From contig DBBY01000038.1 in NCBI GenBank assembly GCA_002292855.1, forward strand, positions 1 to 64,000: a stretch of 64,000 nucleotides of DNA, read 5' to 3'. Under the pieces are notes generated by a model. It did no database searches. It saw only the letters and a program-made list of their open reading frames with translations, and was not told the origin of the DNA. The DNA comes from Flavobacteriales bacterium UBA972. Its GTDB lineage: Bacteria > Bacteroidota > Bacteroidia > Flavobacteriales > Schleiferiaceae. The position numbers and the translations under genes were made by a program. Every line of letters begins with the position of its first letter. Within the stretch, counting starts at the first letter, position 1. Shown piece by piece: positions 8,168-16,918 of this stretch.

Positions 8168-8944
8168 ATGAATCCACCCCTGATTTTGGTTACCAACGAC
8201 GACGGCATCACCGCACCGGGAATCCGTCGCTTGATCCATGCCATGAACGGCTTGGGGACGGTTGTTGTCGTGGCTCCAGACAGCCCGCAAAGTGGTATGG
8301 GTCATGCTATTACGCTTCAAGAGTCCCTGCGCCTTCGGCCGATGCAAATCGATGCGGGCCCCCAAACGGAATACTCCTGCAGCGGCACGCCAGTAGACTG
8401 CGTGAAGCTCGCCCTGCACGAGGTACTCAAGCATCGCAAGCCCGATTTAATTGTCAGTGGAGTCAACCACGGCAGCAACGCAAGCGTCAACGTCATCTAC
8501 AGCGGGACCATGTCAGCCGCAGTAGAGGGTGCCATGCAGGCTGTTCCCAGCATTGGATTCAGTCTTTTGGACTCCCGTTGGGACGCAGACTTTAGTGCTA
8601 TAGAACCCTACCTAAAACAAATTGCACGAAACGTGCTCGATCAGGGATTGCCCAAGGGAACCTGCCTTAATGTGAATTTTCCGCATGCCGATAAGGCGCC
8701 CTATGCCGGGGTGCGCGTGGCCCGCCAGGCCCTAGGCTTCTGGAAGGAAGAGTTTGAGGAGCGCTTTGACCCCTACGGAAAGCCCTATTTTTGGATGCGC
8801 GGGGACTACTTTAACCCCGACGGGGCTACCGATACCGACATCTGGGCCCTCGACAATGGCTACGTCAGCGTGGTTCCGACCCATTTTGACCTTACCGCTC
8901 ACGGCGCTTTGGTTGATCTTAAAGGCCGCCTCGACCAGCAATGA
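8168..8944 (+). CDS. surE: 5'/3'-nucleotidase SurE
   Basis: Metal-dependent phosphatase acting on nucleoside 5'- and 3'-monophosphates. The 258-residue product starts MNPPLILVTNDDG; the Asp pair at residues 11-12 is the metal ligand. The conserved SGTPVDCV and SGVNHGSN blocks follow, and the length is normal. Its stop overlaps the start of the next gene (ATGA). It heads a tight run with a small membrane protein, lpxB and a SpoIID protein, an arrangement common in Bacteroidota. Confidence 0.95.
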   Translation: MNPPLILVTNDDGITAPGIRRLIHAMNGLGTVVVVAPDSPQSGMGHAITLQESLRLRPMQIDAGPQTEYSCSGTPVDCVKLALHEVLKHRKPDLIVSGVNHGSNASVNVIYSGTMSAAVEGAMQAVPSIGFSLLDSRWDADFSAIEPYLKQIARNVLDQGLPKGTCLNVNFPHADKAPYAGVRVARQALGFWKEEFEERFDPYGKPYFWMRGDYFNPDGATDTDIWALDNGYVSVVPTHFDLTAHGALVDLKGRLDQQ

Positions 8945-9246
8945 GCCCTGGTCCTCGCAGAGAGCGACTCGAAGCCTACATGGGTCTTGCCGTTGCCGCG
9001 GGTACGCCCTGGTTCGCCTGGTCTTTTTTGCTGGCGACCTACCCGAGTTTGCCTCCCGTTGCAGACCTGGATTCTGACCTTTGGGCCTATTTGCTCAACC
9101 GGGTATTGGGAATTTCGGTGGTGCTCGAGGGGATTTACTTGACCCTTGCCATCGTTTTAAAGCGCTACCGCATGGCCTTTAATATTGTGCTCATTAGCGC
9201 TTTGTACCTGATTCTTGCGGTTTATTGGCGTTGGGAATGGCTGTAA
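8941..9246 (+). CDS. Small membrane protein of unknown function
   Basis: Product of 101 residues with about three hydrophobic segments (near residues 15-35, 55-75 and 78-97). The polar N-terminus starts MSPGPRRERLEAYMG. I do not recognise a family. It is translationally coupled to surE by an ATGA overlap and overlaps the start of lpxB by ten bases. Expression with these genes is therefore likely, and a role at the envelope is a guess only. Confidence 0.75.
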   Translation: MSPGPRRERLEAYMGLAVAAGTPWFAWSFLLATYPSLPPVADLDSDLWAYLLNRVLGISVVLEGIYLTLAIVLKRYRMAFNIVLISALYLILAVYWRWEWL

Positions 9247-10337
9247 AACGCGTTTTTATTCTGGCAGGCGAAGCCTCCGGCGACGTTTTGGGTGCGGAAT
9301 TCGTGTGCGCACTTCGCGCGGTGCAGCCCGAGTGGTATTTTGATGCATGGGGTGGACCCGAACTCAGCCGGGCCATGGGCAAACCCGTGCTTCGCGGGCT
9401 GGAGAGCCTTGCCTTTATGGGCTTTCTGGACGTGCTGCGCAACAGCCGCAGGGTTTTAGCCAACCTTCACGAGGCAAAGGCAATCCTCGAGGAGCCCTGG
9501 GACCTCGTGCTGCTGGTGGACTACCCGGGATTCAACCTGCGCCTGGCCAAGTGGATGGCAAAGCGCCCTTGGCGCAGCGATCGCCGGGTGGTTCAGCTCG
9601 TTGCACCAAGTGTTTGGGCCTGGAAGGAGTCTCGGGTAGAGATCCTGACCAAGGCCTTTGATGCAGTTATTCCCTTGCTCCCTTTTGAACCGGATTTTTT
9701 GCAGCAGCGGGGCGTGAATGCACCCTATTTTGGGCATCCCGCCCAGGATCGCTACGAATCCGATTTCAGCACAAACCCGTCCGCGGGCCTGGTGCTTGCC
9801 CCAGGATCGCGCCGCTCCGAACTCGAGCGCCTCGTGCCGGTGTTTTCGGCGACTGCCGAGCGCTTGGGGCAGATTCCGCTTTGGATACGACCGAGTTCGT
9901 GGAGCGAGACGCAGTACCGGGTATTGCTGCGGAGCATCCTCAATGCGGAGCCGCGCGGGACCATTGCTCAAGGAATGGGCAGCGCAAAAGGGGCGAGGCT
10001 TGCCCTGGTCGCCAGCGGAACGGCAACCCTGGAACTCGGAATTCTTGGCATCCCCATGGTCGTGGCCTATCGGGTTGACCCGCTCAGTTTTGCCATCGCC
10101 AAGCGCTTGGTAGCGGTCAAGCACGTGTCGCTGGTTAATTTGGTTTTGGGCAGAGGGGCGGTGGCAGAGCACCTCCAGGAATCCTGCAACCCAGAAAACC
10201 TCGCGCGGGAGCTTCAAAAAATCAATGCAGAGGGCCCTGAGCGCGCGCAAATGCTCGATGATTTGGCCGAATTTCGCTCGATGCTGGGCGATTCGGGCGC
10301 CATGGACCGCATCGCTCACTATGTGCTGACCTTATGA
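9237..10337 (+). CDS. lpxB: Lipid-A-disaccharide synthase
   Basis: GT19 glycosyltransferase that joins UDP-diacylglucosamine and lipid X to form the lipid A disaccharide at the inner face of the inner membrane. The 366-residue protein starts MAVKRVFILAGEASGDVLGA, the diagnostic N-terminus. It contains VDYPGFNLRLAKW, VWAWKESR and the C-terminal block TATLELGILGIPMVV with YRVDP. An in-frame ATG at 9225 would add four residues; 9237 is chosen because it leaves the core motif at its usual distance. It shows that the organism makes lipid A. Confidence 0.95.
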   Translation: MAVKRVFILAGEASGDVLGAEFVCALRAVQPEWYFDAWGGPELSRAMGKPVLRGLESLAFMGFLDVLRNSRRVLANLHEAKAILEEPWDLVLLVDYPGFNLRLAKWMAKRPWRSDRRVVQLVAPSVWAWKESRVEILTKAFDAVIPLLPFEPDFLQQRGVNAPYFGHPAQDRYESDFSTNPSAGLVLAPGSRRSELERLVPVFSATAERLGQIPLWIRPSSWSETQYRVLLRSILNAEPRGTIAQGMGSAKGARLALVASGTATLELGILGIPMVVAYRVDPLSFAIAKRLVAVKHVSLVNLVLGRGAVAEHLQESCNPENLARELQKINAEGPERAQMLDDLAEFRSMLGDSGAMDRIAHYVLTL

Positions 10338-11482
10338 GGATTAGGTGGGTTTTTGGGCTTTTGGCCTCTCTTCTGCTGCTGCCTTCTGCGCTGGCCATGC
10401 CCCAGGTGAGGGTGCGGATTTATGCCGTTAAAGACGTTTATGAGTTTAAAATGGGCGGAACCACCCTGCGCAGCATCTGGTTTTTGCGCGGAACTCAGGC
10501 CGACACCTTGGAGTCGAGCAACCTGCATCTGCGGCGGGCAGGAGCAATGGTTCAGGGCAATGCCGACGGAACCTGGCGCAGCGCAGACTCCATTAGGGTA
10601 GAGGCCGACGGGCCGGTAGCCACCGAGGGCCCTTCAGGGCAGCGGCGCACGTACCCTGGCGGATTTACCCTTGCTCCGCTCGGTGCGACCGAGCTTTTGG
10701 TGGTCAATCGGGTTCCGCTGGAGGATTATGTGGCCGGAGTCGTCAATGCCGAGCTCGGCAAGTACCTAGGGCGCGAGCTTTGGCGGGCTCAGGCGACGGT
10801 AGCTCGCACCTGGTGGGCTGCCAACCGGCGCAAGTACGCGCCATTGGGCTACCAAGTCAGCGACGACGTGCGTTCACAGGTTTACCACGGATGGCCGGCT
10901 GATTCCACGCGGCGGTTTAACCTGATTGAGGCGGCGTTCAGCACCGAGGGCTTGCTGCTCTACCGCGCCGACACCAATGCCTTTGTCGAGACCCTTTTTC
11001 ACGCCAATTCGGGCGGAGAACTGATGCCGGCAGCCTGGTACTTCAAACCAAGCGCCCATCTGGTGAACAAGCCCGATAGCTTTAGTCTAGATTGTCCGCA
11101 AACGAATTGGGTAAAGCGCATTCCTAGCTCGGATTGGCTGCGGTTTTTTGCAGAAACCTGGTCGGTGACCTCCAGCAACCAAAGCCTGCGGGAAGCGGTC
11201 TTTAGCATCGAGCAAGACAGCCGCCGCGAGTACTTCGAGTGGAACGGCAATAAGATTCGCTTTAGGCTTCTGCGCGAGCGTTTTGGCCTTCGGTCGTCCT
11301 GGTTTTCTACCAAACTTGAGGGCAACGAAGTGGTTTTGCACGGACGCGGCAACGGCCACGGAATCGGGCTTTCTCAAGAGGGCGCATGGCGCATGAGCCA
11401 GCTGGGCTATGGGTTTAGGTCGATTCTCGAGCACTACTACCCGGGCGCCCGACTGAGCGATTTGCAGCACTCGGGGCTCTGA
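10334..11482 (+). CDS. SpoIID/LytB-domain protein, secreted
   Basis: The 382-residue product has a signal peptide (about residues 1-22, ending ALAMP). A SpoIID domain follows, recognisable by the central VNRVPLEDYVAGVVNAELG block near residue 130, the RTWW segment, and the C-terminal GRGNGHGIGLSQEGAW motif. In Bacillus SpoIID is a peptidoglycan lytic transglycosylase. In non-sporulating bacteria such proteins are thought to cut denuded or amidase-processed glycan strands, and this is inferred here. The start overlaps lpxB by four bases (ATGA), suggesting an envelope operon. Confidence 0.9.
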   Translation: MRIRWVFGLLASLLLLPSALAMPQVRVRIYAVKDVYEFKMGGTTLRSIWFLRGTQADTLESSNLHLRRAGAMVQGNADGTWRSADSIRVEADGPVATEGPSGQRRTYPGGFTLAPLGATELLVVNRVPLEDYVAGVVNAELGKYLGRELWRAQATVARTWWAANRRKYAPLGYQVSDDVRSQVYHGWPADSTRRFNLIEAAFSTEGLLLYRADTNAFVETLFHANSGGELMPAAWYFKPSAHLVNKPDSFSLDCPQTNWVKRIPSSDWLRFFAETWSVTSSNQSLREAVFSIEQDSRREYFEWNGNKIRFRLLRERFGLRSSWFSTKLEGNEVVLHGRGNGHGIGLSQEGAWRMSQLGYGFRSILEHYYPGARLSDLQHSGL

Positions 11483-11525
11483 CCGTCCGGCCTGATTTTT
11501 AGAAGCGGAATTCGGTAGCAAACGC

Positions 11526-13256
11526 TTGCTCGGGCTCTGCGCTGCATTTTGCAGCATGGTTGTTTGGGCAATGCTTGGAATGTGGGCCGGACTCTTTGCC
11601 TTGCCGGGCGAGAGCCGCATGCTCTGGGCTGCTTCGGGCTTTGTTTTGGTCGCTCTTGCGGCAATGGCCTCGGCGGGTTCTCTGCGCCTTGGGATTTTAT
11701 TTTGGGCGGACTTCGCGTGGCTTAGAGGCTTTGGCCTCATGCTTATGGTTGCAAGCATCCGTACGGTTCCAGAAATGCCCCAGCTGGATGTGCCCCGTCG
11801 CTGCGAAGGCTGGTACTGGACCCAGGGATCGGGAATAATTGAGGACTCCTCCGGCTTGAAGCTTCGGTGCTACGATACCCTTCAAGAGGGTTTTGCTTAC
11901 CACCTGCAGCTGGACCTGATTCCGCTTGACAGCGCCCAGGTTCCTTGGGCTTTTGACGCCGCCAAGGCTGCGGCCCCCCGCGGCATCGTCGCTCGGGCAA
12001 AGATCAGGGCTCGTTTGGGTCGGGTTCCCGTGGCAGGCGCGTGGTGGAGGCGAAGCGCAATCTGGGGCCGGAACCAGATTCAAAAACTTCCTTGGGGCCC
12101 TGCCGCGCGCGGGCTTACCCAGGCCTTGTGGATCGGAGACATGGACGATCTTCCCGAGTCGAGCATGCAGGCATTCCAGGCCCTGGGAATCATACACGTG
12201 CTGTCGGTGTCGGGATTCCACCTCGGTCTGATTTGGGTGGGAATGCTGGCACTCTTGCCCTTGGTTCCGCGCGCTGCCCGGGGCTTGGTCACCCTTATCG
12301 CGCTCGCGGTCGTCTGGGCCTTTGTTGCGGTGGTGGGCTTTGCGCCCAGCGCCATTAGGTCAGCAGCCATGATTACAGTGGTGGGCATAATTGGTCTTGG
12401 GGGCAACCGTCTGCGCGGAATCGATGCCTTTGCGCTCGCTCAGGTTGGACTGCTGGCAATCTTCCCCAAGATGGCGTATCAGCTTGGTTTTCAGTTGTCT
12501 TCGGCCGCGGTTCTCGGGCTAATAATGGCTTCTCCGCCCGCGACGTCAGGCCTCAAAAGCAGCAAACTCATCGCGGGCTTGCGAACCTCTTTGGCGGCTC
12601 AATGGGCCACCACGCCGCTTGCCCTGCCTGTTTTTCACACCATTCCCCTTTCGTTTTTACTCAGCAACTTTTTGCTCGTACCGCCGCTGCTCATGGTCTA
12701 TCCCTACAGCATCTTGGCTTTTTGCGGACTTCCCATGCCCGATCCAGAGCCTTTGCTCGAGGGCCTGGCGCGAATTGCTTCACACCCTCGCCTGGTCTGG
12801 GCGGACCGCTTCCCTTCACCGACCCAAACGGCGCTGCTGGCATTTTATGCACTGGCGGGGCTACTGGCCCTGCGTCGCCGGAGGCCTTGGATCGTGGCTA
12901 CGGCCCTTGCCTTTACGGTGCTGGTAATGGCGCAAAGCGCACCCCGTTTGCACCAGGAGCAGCGCTGGATTGCCCTAGGGCGCGGCATAGCCTGCGTTCA
13001 GGTGCGCGGCGACAGCGTCCGAGTTTATGGCACCAAGTACCTCTTGGCCAACGACTTCCTATGGACTCGGTCCATGCAGCCCTATTTTAAATCCCGAGGA
13101 GTAAAATACCTTGAGAAGCATCCGCGCTCTTATGAGGTCATGGAGCAGGGGCTTAGAGCCCACCAAATTGGCTTAGGCCATGAGGTCCCGAAGCGCGATG
13201 ACCTGCCGGGCCTCGCGAGGGTCGTGAACGCGCAGAATTTGGGCTCCGCGCTCTAA
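11526..13256 (+). CDS. comEC: ComEC/Rec2-family DNA uptake channel
   Basis: Polytopic inner-membrane protein that carries single-stranded DNA into the cytoplasm during natural transformation. The Competence block SVSGFHLGLIWVGML lies near residues 227-241, and about ten hydrophobic segments surround it. The C-terminal metallo-beta-lactamase-like domain of longer ComECs is absent, leaving only a short tail. The start is uncertain: no ATG precedes the first membrane segment, a TTG at 11526 fits, and an in-frame stop lies at 11493-11495. The last 84 bases overlap folP antisense. No other competence gene is adjacent. Confidence 0.88.
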   Translation: MLGLCAAFCSMVVWAMLGMWAGLFALPGESRMLWAASGFVLVALAAMASAGSLRLGILFWADFAWLRGFGLMLMVASIRTVPEMPQLDVPRRCEGWYWTQGSGIIEDSSGLKLRCYDTLQEGFAYHLQLDLIPLDSAQVPWAFDAAKAAAPRGIVARAKIRARLGRVPVAGAWWRRSAIWGRNQIQKLPWGPAARGLTQALWIGDMDDLPESSMQAFQALGIIHVLSVSGFHLGLIWVGMLALLPLVPRAARGLVTLIALAVVWAFVAVVGFAPSAIRSAAMITVVGIIGLGGNRLRGIDAFALAQVGLLAIFPKMAYQLGFQLSSAAVLGLIMASPPATSGLKSSKLIAGLRTSLAAQWATTPLALPVFHTIPLSFLLSNFLLVPPLLMVYPYSILAFCGLPMPDPEPLLEGLARIASHPRLVWADRFPSPTQTALLAFYALAGLLALRRRRPWIVATALAFTVLVMAQSAPRLHQEQRWIALGRGIACVQVRGDSVRVYGTKYLLANDFLWTRSMQPYFKSRGVKYLEKHPRSYEVMEQGLRAHQIGLGHEVPKRDDLPGLARVVNAQNLGSAL

Positions 13257-14024
13257 GGCCAAGGCGTGCAGGGCTGATGTGGCAGGAAGAGCTTCGTCCT
13301 GACTTATGTGTAGGGTTTTGGTTATAAGTGATTTGCGCGAAACCCCAACCAGTATTGGGTGGGCAAAAACCGTCAAGAGCTCGAGGTCACGAAGCATTCT
13401 CAGGTTGCCTTCAGGGGATTTGCCAAAACCAAAACCGGGATCGAGAATAACGTCGTTGAGGCCTGCCTCACGGGCTAAAATAAGGCGCTCGCTGAGTTCG
13501 AGAAGTACTGCAGGGCTCACCTCGTCGGAGCCGAGGTTCTGAAAGTCGGCTCCTTCGCGGCCAGCAGGGTAGTGGGTGAGCACATAGGGTGCACGGGCCT
13601 CAGCCGCAACCGACCAAATTTTGGGGTCCAGGATTCCGCCCGAAATGTCGTTGACCACGTCTGCGCCTTCTTGGAGTGCCCGTCGAGCAACCTCCGCCCG
13701 GAACGTGTCTACCGACAGGGGCAAATCGGGGCCAAAGCGCTGCCGAAGCCGGCCAAAGGCACCGTCAATTCGGGACCATTCCTCGTCGATGCTGGGCCAA
13801 TCTGCGCAGGGTCGGGTGGAGCAGCCGCCCAGGTCAAGCCAATCGGCACCCTCGCCCAAGAGCCGGTCGGCCTGTTCCTCGAGCTGGTCCAGTCCCGACA
13901 GGCGGCTCGGTTTGTAGTAGGAGTCCGGAGTGGCGTTTAGGATGCCCATGACCATCGGGCGGTCCGCAGCAAAAAGTCGGCCGCGAAGGTTCAGGGTAAA
14001 TGGACGAAACGCCGTACTTTTCAC
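13173..14024 (-). CDS. folP: Dihydropteroate synthase
   Basis: Condenses 6-hydroxymethyl-dihydropterin pyrophosphate with p-aminobenzoate in folate synthesis; this is the sulfonamide target. Recognised by MGILNATPDSYYKPSR near the N-terminus, the LDLGGCSTRP segment, NDISGG and LDPGFGFGKSPEGN, and the C-terminal LRVHDPREARQ. A GTG at 14024 is chosen because it avoids overlap with the divergent gene at 14036. An ATG at 14051 would add nine residues and overlap it. The 3' end overlaps comEC by 84 bases on the other strand. Confidence 0.93.
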   Translation of the reverse strand: MKSTAFRPFTLNLRGRLFAADRPMVMGILNATPDSYYKPSRLSGLDQLEEQADRLLGEGADWLDLGGCSTRPCADWPSIDEEWSRIDGAFGRLRQRFGPDLPLSVDTFRAEVARRALQEGADVVNDISGGILDPKIWSVAAEARAPYVLTHYPAGREGADFQNLGSDEVSPAVLLELSERLILAREAGLNDVILDPGFGFGKSPEGNLRMLRDLELLTVFAHPILVGVSRKSLITKTLHISQDEALPATSALHALALERGAQILRVHDPREARQVIALRDLMA

Positions 14025-14035
14025 CCTGTAAAAGT

Positions 14036-14575
14036 ATGGCCAACACCGCAACCCAATACGCCCACGAAATCGCGCTCTGCCGGTCTCTTTTTGGCAACAA
14101 ACTCAAGGACTACGGCGCCGCCTGGCGCATTCTTCGGCTGCCTTCGTTGACCGACCAACTGTTCATTAAGGCAAACCGCCTGCGCACTATTCAAGACGCT
14201 GGCCAGCAAAAAGTGGCCGACAGCCAAGAGGGCGAGTTCATTGGAATCGTCAATTATTCCATCATGGCCCTGATTCAGATGGACCGCGGGGTGGTCAACG
14301 AGCCTGATTTGAACCTGCAGGATGCCTTGGACGCGTACGACCAGCAGGCCGCTCGAATTCAGGCCTTGATGGAAGCCAAAAACCACGACTACGGGGAGGC
14401 ATGGCGCGACATGCGCATCACCTCACTCACCGACCTAATTTTGCAGAAGGTGCTGCGCGTCAAACAGATCGAAGACAACTCGGGCAGTACGCTGGTCTCT
14501 GAGGGGGTCGACGCCAACTACATGGACATGGTGAATTATGCCTTGTTTGCCTTGATTCTCATGCGCAATTCCTAA
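14036..14575 (+). CDS. DUF1599 protein
   Basis: A 179-residue cytoplasmic protein made of two similar halves. Each carries a YGxAWR...SLTD block (DYGAAWRILRLPSLTDQL and DYGEAWRDMRITSLTDLIL), typical of DUF1599, a nucleotide-modification-associated domain with no firm function. The family is often found beside folP and a DoxX/MauE protein in Bacteroidota, as here. An upstream ATG at 14000 would add twelve residues inside folP and is rejected. Confidence 0.88.
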   Translation: MANTATQYAHEIALCRSLFGNKLKDYGAAWRILRLPSLTDQLFIKANRLRTIQDAGQQKVADSQEGEFIGIVNYSIMALIQMDRGVVNEPDLNLQDALDAYDQQAARIQALMEAKNHDYGEAWRDMRITSLTDLILQKVLRVKQIEDNSGSTLVSEGVDANYMDMVNYALFALILMRNS

Positions 14576-14631
14576 ACATTCCGGAACAATCATTCTGCCT
14601 CGCGGTTTTTAACTTTAAATACTCAATTCTC

Positions 14632-14745
14632 ATGGACCTAATCCTCATCAGCGCCGCCTTCTTGGTTACTTTGGCCTCAACCTATGCCTTGCTTTCGGTC
14701 AAAATGCAGCTTCTAAAAAAGGAACTCGAGCAACGCTCTGAGTAG
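14632..14745 (+). CDS. 37-residue single-pass membrane peptide
   Basis: A short frame between DUF1599 and the DoxX/MauE gene encodes 37 residues. A hydrophobic helix (about residues 3-22) is followed by a charged tail, KMQLLKKELEQRSE, that could form a short coiled coil. The start ATG lies 25 bases after TTAACTTTAAA, a promoter-like stretch, and the stop is 21 bases before the next gene. No family is known to me. Layout and composition favour a real small protein. Confidence 0.6.
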   Translation: MDLILISAAFLVTLASTYALLSVKMQLLKKELEQRSE

Positions 14746-14766
14746 TCTTTTTTAAGTCTTTACCGC

Positions 14767-15897
14767 ATGAAATTTTCTAGTGTAGCGCAGAACCTGATTC
14801 GCCTTGTCTTGGGCGGACTCTTTATTTTCTCGGGTGTCATAAAAATGAATGACCCTCTGGGCTTTAGCTATAAGCTCGAGGAATACTTTGGTGCCGACGT
14901 GCTCAACCTGGAGTTTCTACAGCCCCTTGCGCTGCCCATGGCTATCTTCTTGGTCGCCTTTGAGGTGGTCCTCGGCTTGCTAATGCTCCTGGGGCATCTT
15001 CGGTTTTTAACCTTCTTGAGCATGGCAGGCCTCATGGCCTTCTTCACCTTTTTGACCTTTTACAGCGCCTACTTTAACAAGGTTACCGACTGCGGATGCT
15101 TTGGCGACGCCATTCCCCTGACCCCGTGGCAGAGCTTTGGTAAAGACGTTATCTTGAGTGTATTAATTGGTATTTACTACGCCCTTGGTCTGTCGAATGC
15201 CAAGCCGATTGTCAATTTTAAGGCAGCGGCTGTAGTACTTGGCTTGTCGCTTATTGCAATGGCCGGGTTCACCGCTCAGGTCATGAACCACCTCCCCGTA
15301 TGGGATTTTAGGGCCTACAAGCCCGGAACAGACATTGCGCGAGCCATGGCTCCAGCGGAAGAGTTGGGTTTGACTCCGCCCCAGTATGATGCGCTGTACA
15401 CCCTACGCAAGGGAGAAGAGGTAATGGAGGTAACCGGTACCGACTACGTCGAGCAGAAGTGGTGGGAAAAGCCCGAGTGGGTTATGGACGCCGAGGCCAC
15501 CCAGACCATTAAGGTTGCCGACGGGTACGTGCCCCCGGTTCACGATTTTGCCATTGCTCCTGGGGGCGAAGACCAGACCGCCCAGTGGCTTGCCTACCCG
15601 GAATCCTACTGGTTGGTAGCCTATGACTTTGAGCGTGCAGACATGGAGCAGCTCGAGCGCCTCTGCAGGGAAATGCAAAAAATGCATGACCGAGGCATTC
15701 CCGTGGTAGGCCTAACCTCAAGCGGGGTTGAAGAAATTGAATCGCTTAGGGCCCGCACCCAAACGAACTTCCCATGGTCCAACGGCGACGGAACCGCGCT
15801 CAAAACCATCGTGCGTTCCAATCCGGGGGTAACCTACCTGCGCAAGGGTGTCGTGGTAAGCCACAGCCATTTTAACGACTTTCCGCTCTCGAAATGA
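14767..15897 (+). CDS. DoxX/MauE-type membrane protein with periplasmic C-terminal domain (BT_3928 family)
   Basis: A 376-residue protein. Four or five hydrophobic segments fall in the first 180 residues in a DoxX/MauE arrangement, including FSGVIKMNDPLGFSYKLEEY near the N-terminus and a conserved TDCGCFGDA motif with two cysteines near residue 112. A C-terminal domain of about 190 residues resembles a degenerate thioredoxin fold but lacks CxxC. The family is common in Bacteroidota next to tpiA. MauE-like proteins take part in disulfide or redox handling; that function is inference here. It overlaps the next gene by four bases. Confidence 0.85.
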   Translation: MKFSSVAQNLIRLVLGGLFIFSGVIKMNDPLGFSYKLEEYFGADVLNLEFLQPLALPMAIFLVAFEVVLGLLMLLGHLRFLTFLSMAGLMAFFTFLTFYSAYFNKVTDCGCFGDAIPLTPWQSFGKDVILSVLIGIYYALGLSNAKPIVNFKAAAVVLGLSLIAMAGFTAQVMNHLPVWDFRAYKPGTDIARAMAPAEELGLTPPQYDALYTLRKGEEVMEVTGTDYVEQKWWEKPEWVMDAEATQTIKVADGYVPPVHDFAIAPGGEDQTAQWLAYPESYWLVAYDFERADMEQLERLCREMQKMHDRGIPVVGLTSSGVEEIESLRARTQTNFPWSNGDGTALKTIVRSNPGVTYLRKGVVVSHSHFNDFPLSK

Positions 15898-16883
15898 GGC
15901 CTTTGGGCAACGCCCTTCTCGTGCTCTGGGGCGTCGCGACCCTTGTCTTTTTTCTTTTTCATTCGGTAGGCGGCGACCCGGCTCGCATGATGCTGGGCCA
16001 GGTTGAAGATCCTCAGGCTCTGGCAGCCTTGCGCGCTTCTTATGGTTTGGACCAGCCCCTGCTCACGCAGTACGGGCGCTATTTGGGCGGCATGTCGCCC
16101 CTGCGGCCAGTCGACGGAGTATGGGGCCTGCATTGGCCAGACCTGCAGACTTCCTACCAGCAGCGCGGGGTGCCCGTTGCGCAATTAATCGGCCAAACGC
16201 TGCCCAATACGGCCTTGCTCGCCTTGGTTTCGCTCGGTGCTGCAGTGCTTATTGGCATTCCCTTAGGTCTTTACTCGGCCCTCAGGGCGGGTTCTTTTGC
16301 GGACCGTGCCATAACGGTTTTGAGCACCGTGGGCATGGCAACTCCTTCTTTTTTCTCGGCTCTTTTGGTGGCTTGGGTTTTTGCCTTTCTGCTTCACGAC
16401 TACACCGGACTGCCCTTGACCGGAAGCCTTCGAGAGCTCGACGACTTTGGCAATGCGGTGGGTTGGGAGTGGTCGCATTTGATTCTTCCGGCCCTGACTT
16501 TGGCCCTCAGGCCTATTGGAGTTATTGTTCAGATGATGCGGTCTTCTGCACTAGAAATCATGAACTTAGATTATGTTAGAACGGCCTATGCTAAGGGTTT
16601 GACTACCAGCCAGGTTTTGCGCAGGCACGTGCTTCGCAATTCGCTAAATCCGCTCATCACCACGATTTCTGGCTGGTTTGCCTCTCTGCTTGCGGGGGCT
16701 GTTTTTGTGGAGACGGTTTTTGGCTGGCGCGGTTCAGGTAAGCTAATGGTCGATGCCCTAGAAGGTCGCGACTTTCCGGTCGTTATGGGCAGTATTTTGG
16801 CCCTTTCGCTCGTTTTTGTGCTGCTTCAGGCCCTGGTCGATTGGCTCTACCGCGTGGTGGATCCGCGGGTGAGGGCGAGCTAG
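15894..16883 (+). CDS. ABC transporter permease, DppB/OppB type
   Basis: A 329-residue inner-membrane permease. Six hydrophobic segments are present, with the binding-protein-dependent transport motif near residues 220-240 (YVRTAYAKGLTTSQVLRRH, the EAA loop) and ETVFGWRGSGKL near the end. Its relatives import di- or oligopeptides or nickel. No substrate-binding protein, second permease or ATPase is nearby, so partners must be elsewhere. It starts by ATGA overlap with the DoxX/MauE gene. Confidence 0.9.
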   Translation: MRPLGNALLVLWGVATLVFFLFHSVGGDPARMMLGQVEDPQALAALRASYGLDQPLLTQYGRYLGGMSPLRPVDGVWGLHWPDLQTSYQQRGVPVAQLIGQTLPNTALLALVSLGAAVLIGIPLGLYSALRAGSFADRAITVLSTVGMATPSFFSALLVAWVFAFLLHDYTGLPLTGSLRELDDFGNAVGWEWSHLILPALTLALRPIGVIVQMMRSSALEIMNLDYVRTAYAKGLTTSQVLRRHVLRNSLNPLITTISGWFASLLAGAVFVETVFGWRGSGKLMVDALEGRDFPVVMGSILALSLVFVLLQALVDWLYRVVDPRVRAS

Positions 16884-16888
16884 GCGCC

Positions 16889-16896
16889 TACCTTTG
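16889..16896 (+). promoter_or_regulatory. Promoter -7 element of tpiA
   Basis: TACCTTTG matches TAnnTTTG and lies 22 bases before the tpiA ATG, just past the stop of the permease gene. It suggests that tpiA and prmA form their own transcript. Confidence 0.6.
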
Positions 16897-16918
16897 CAGT
16901 TCTTAAAAAAACCCTCCT

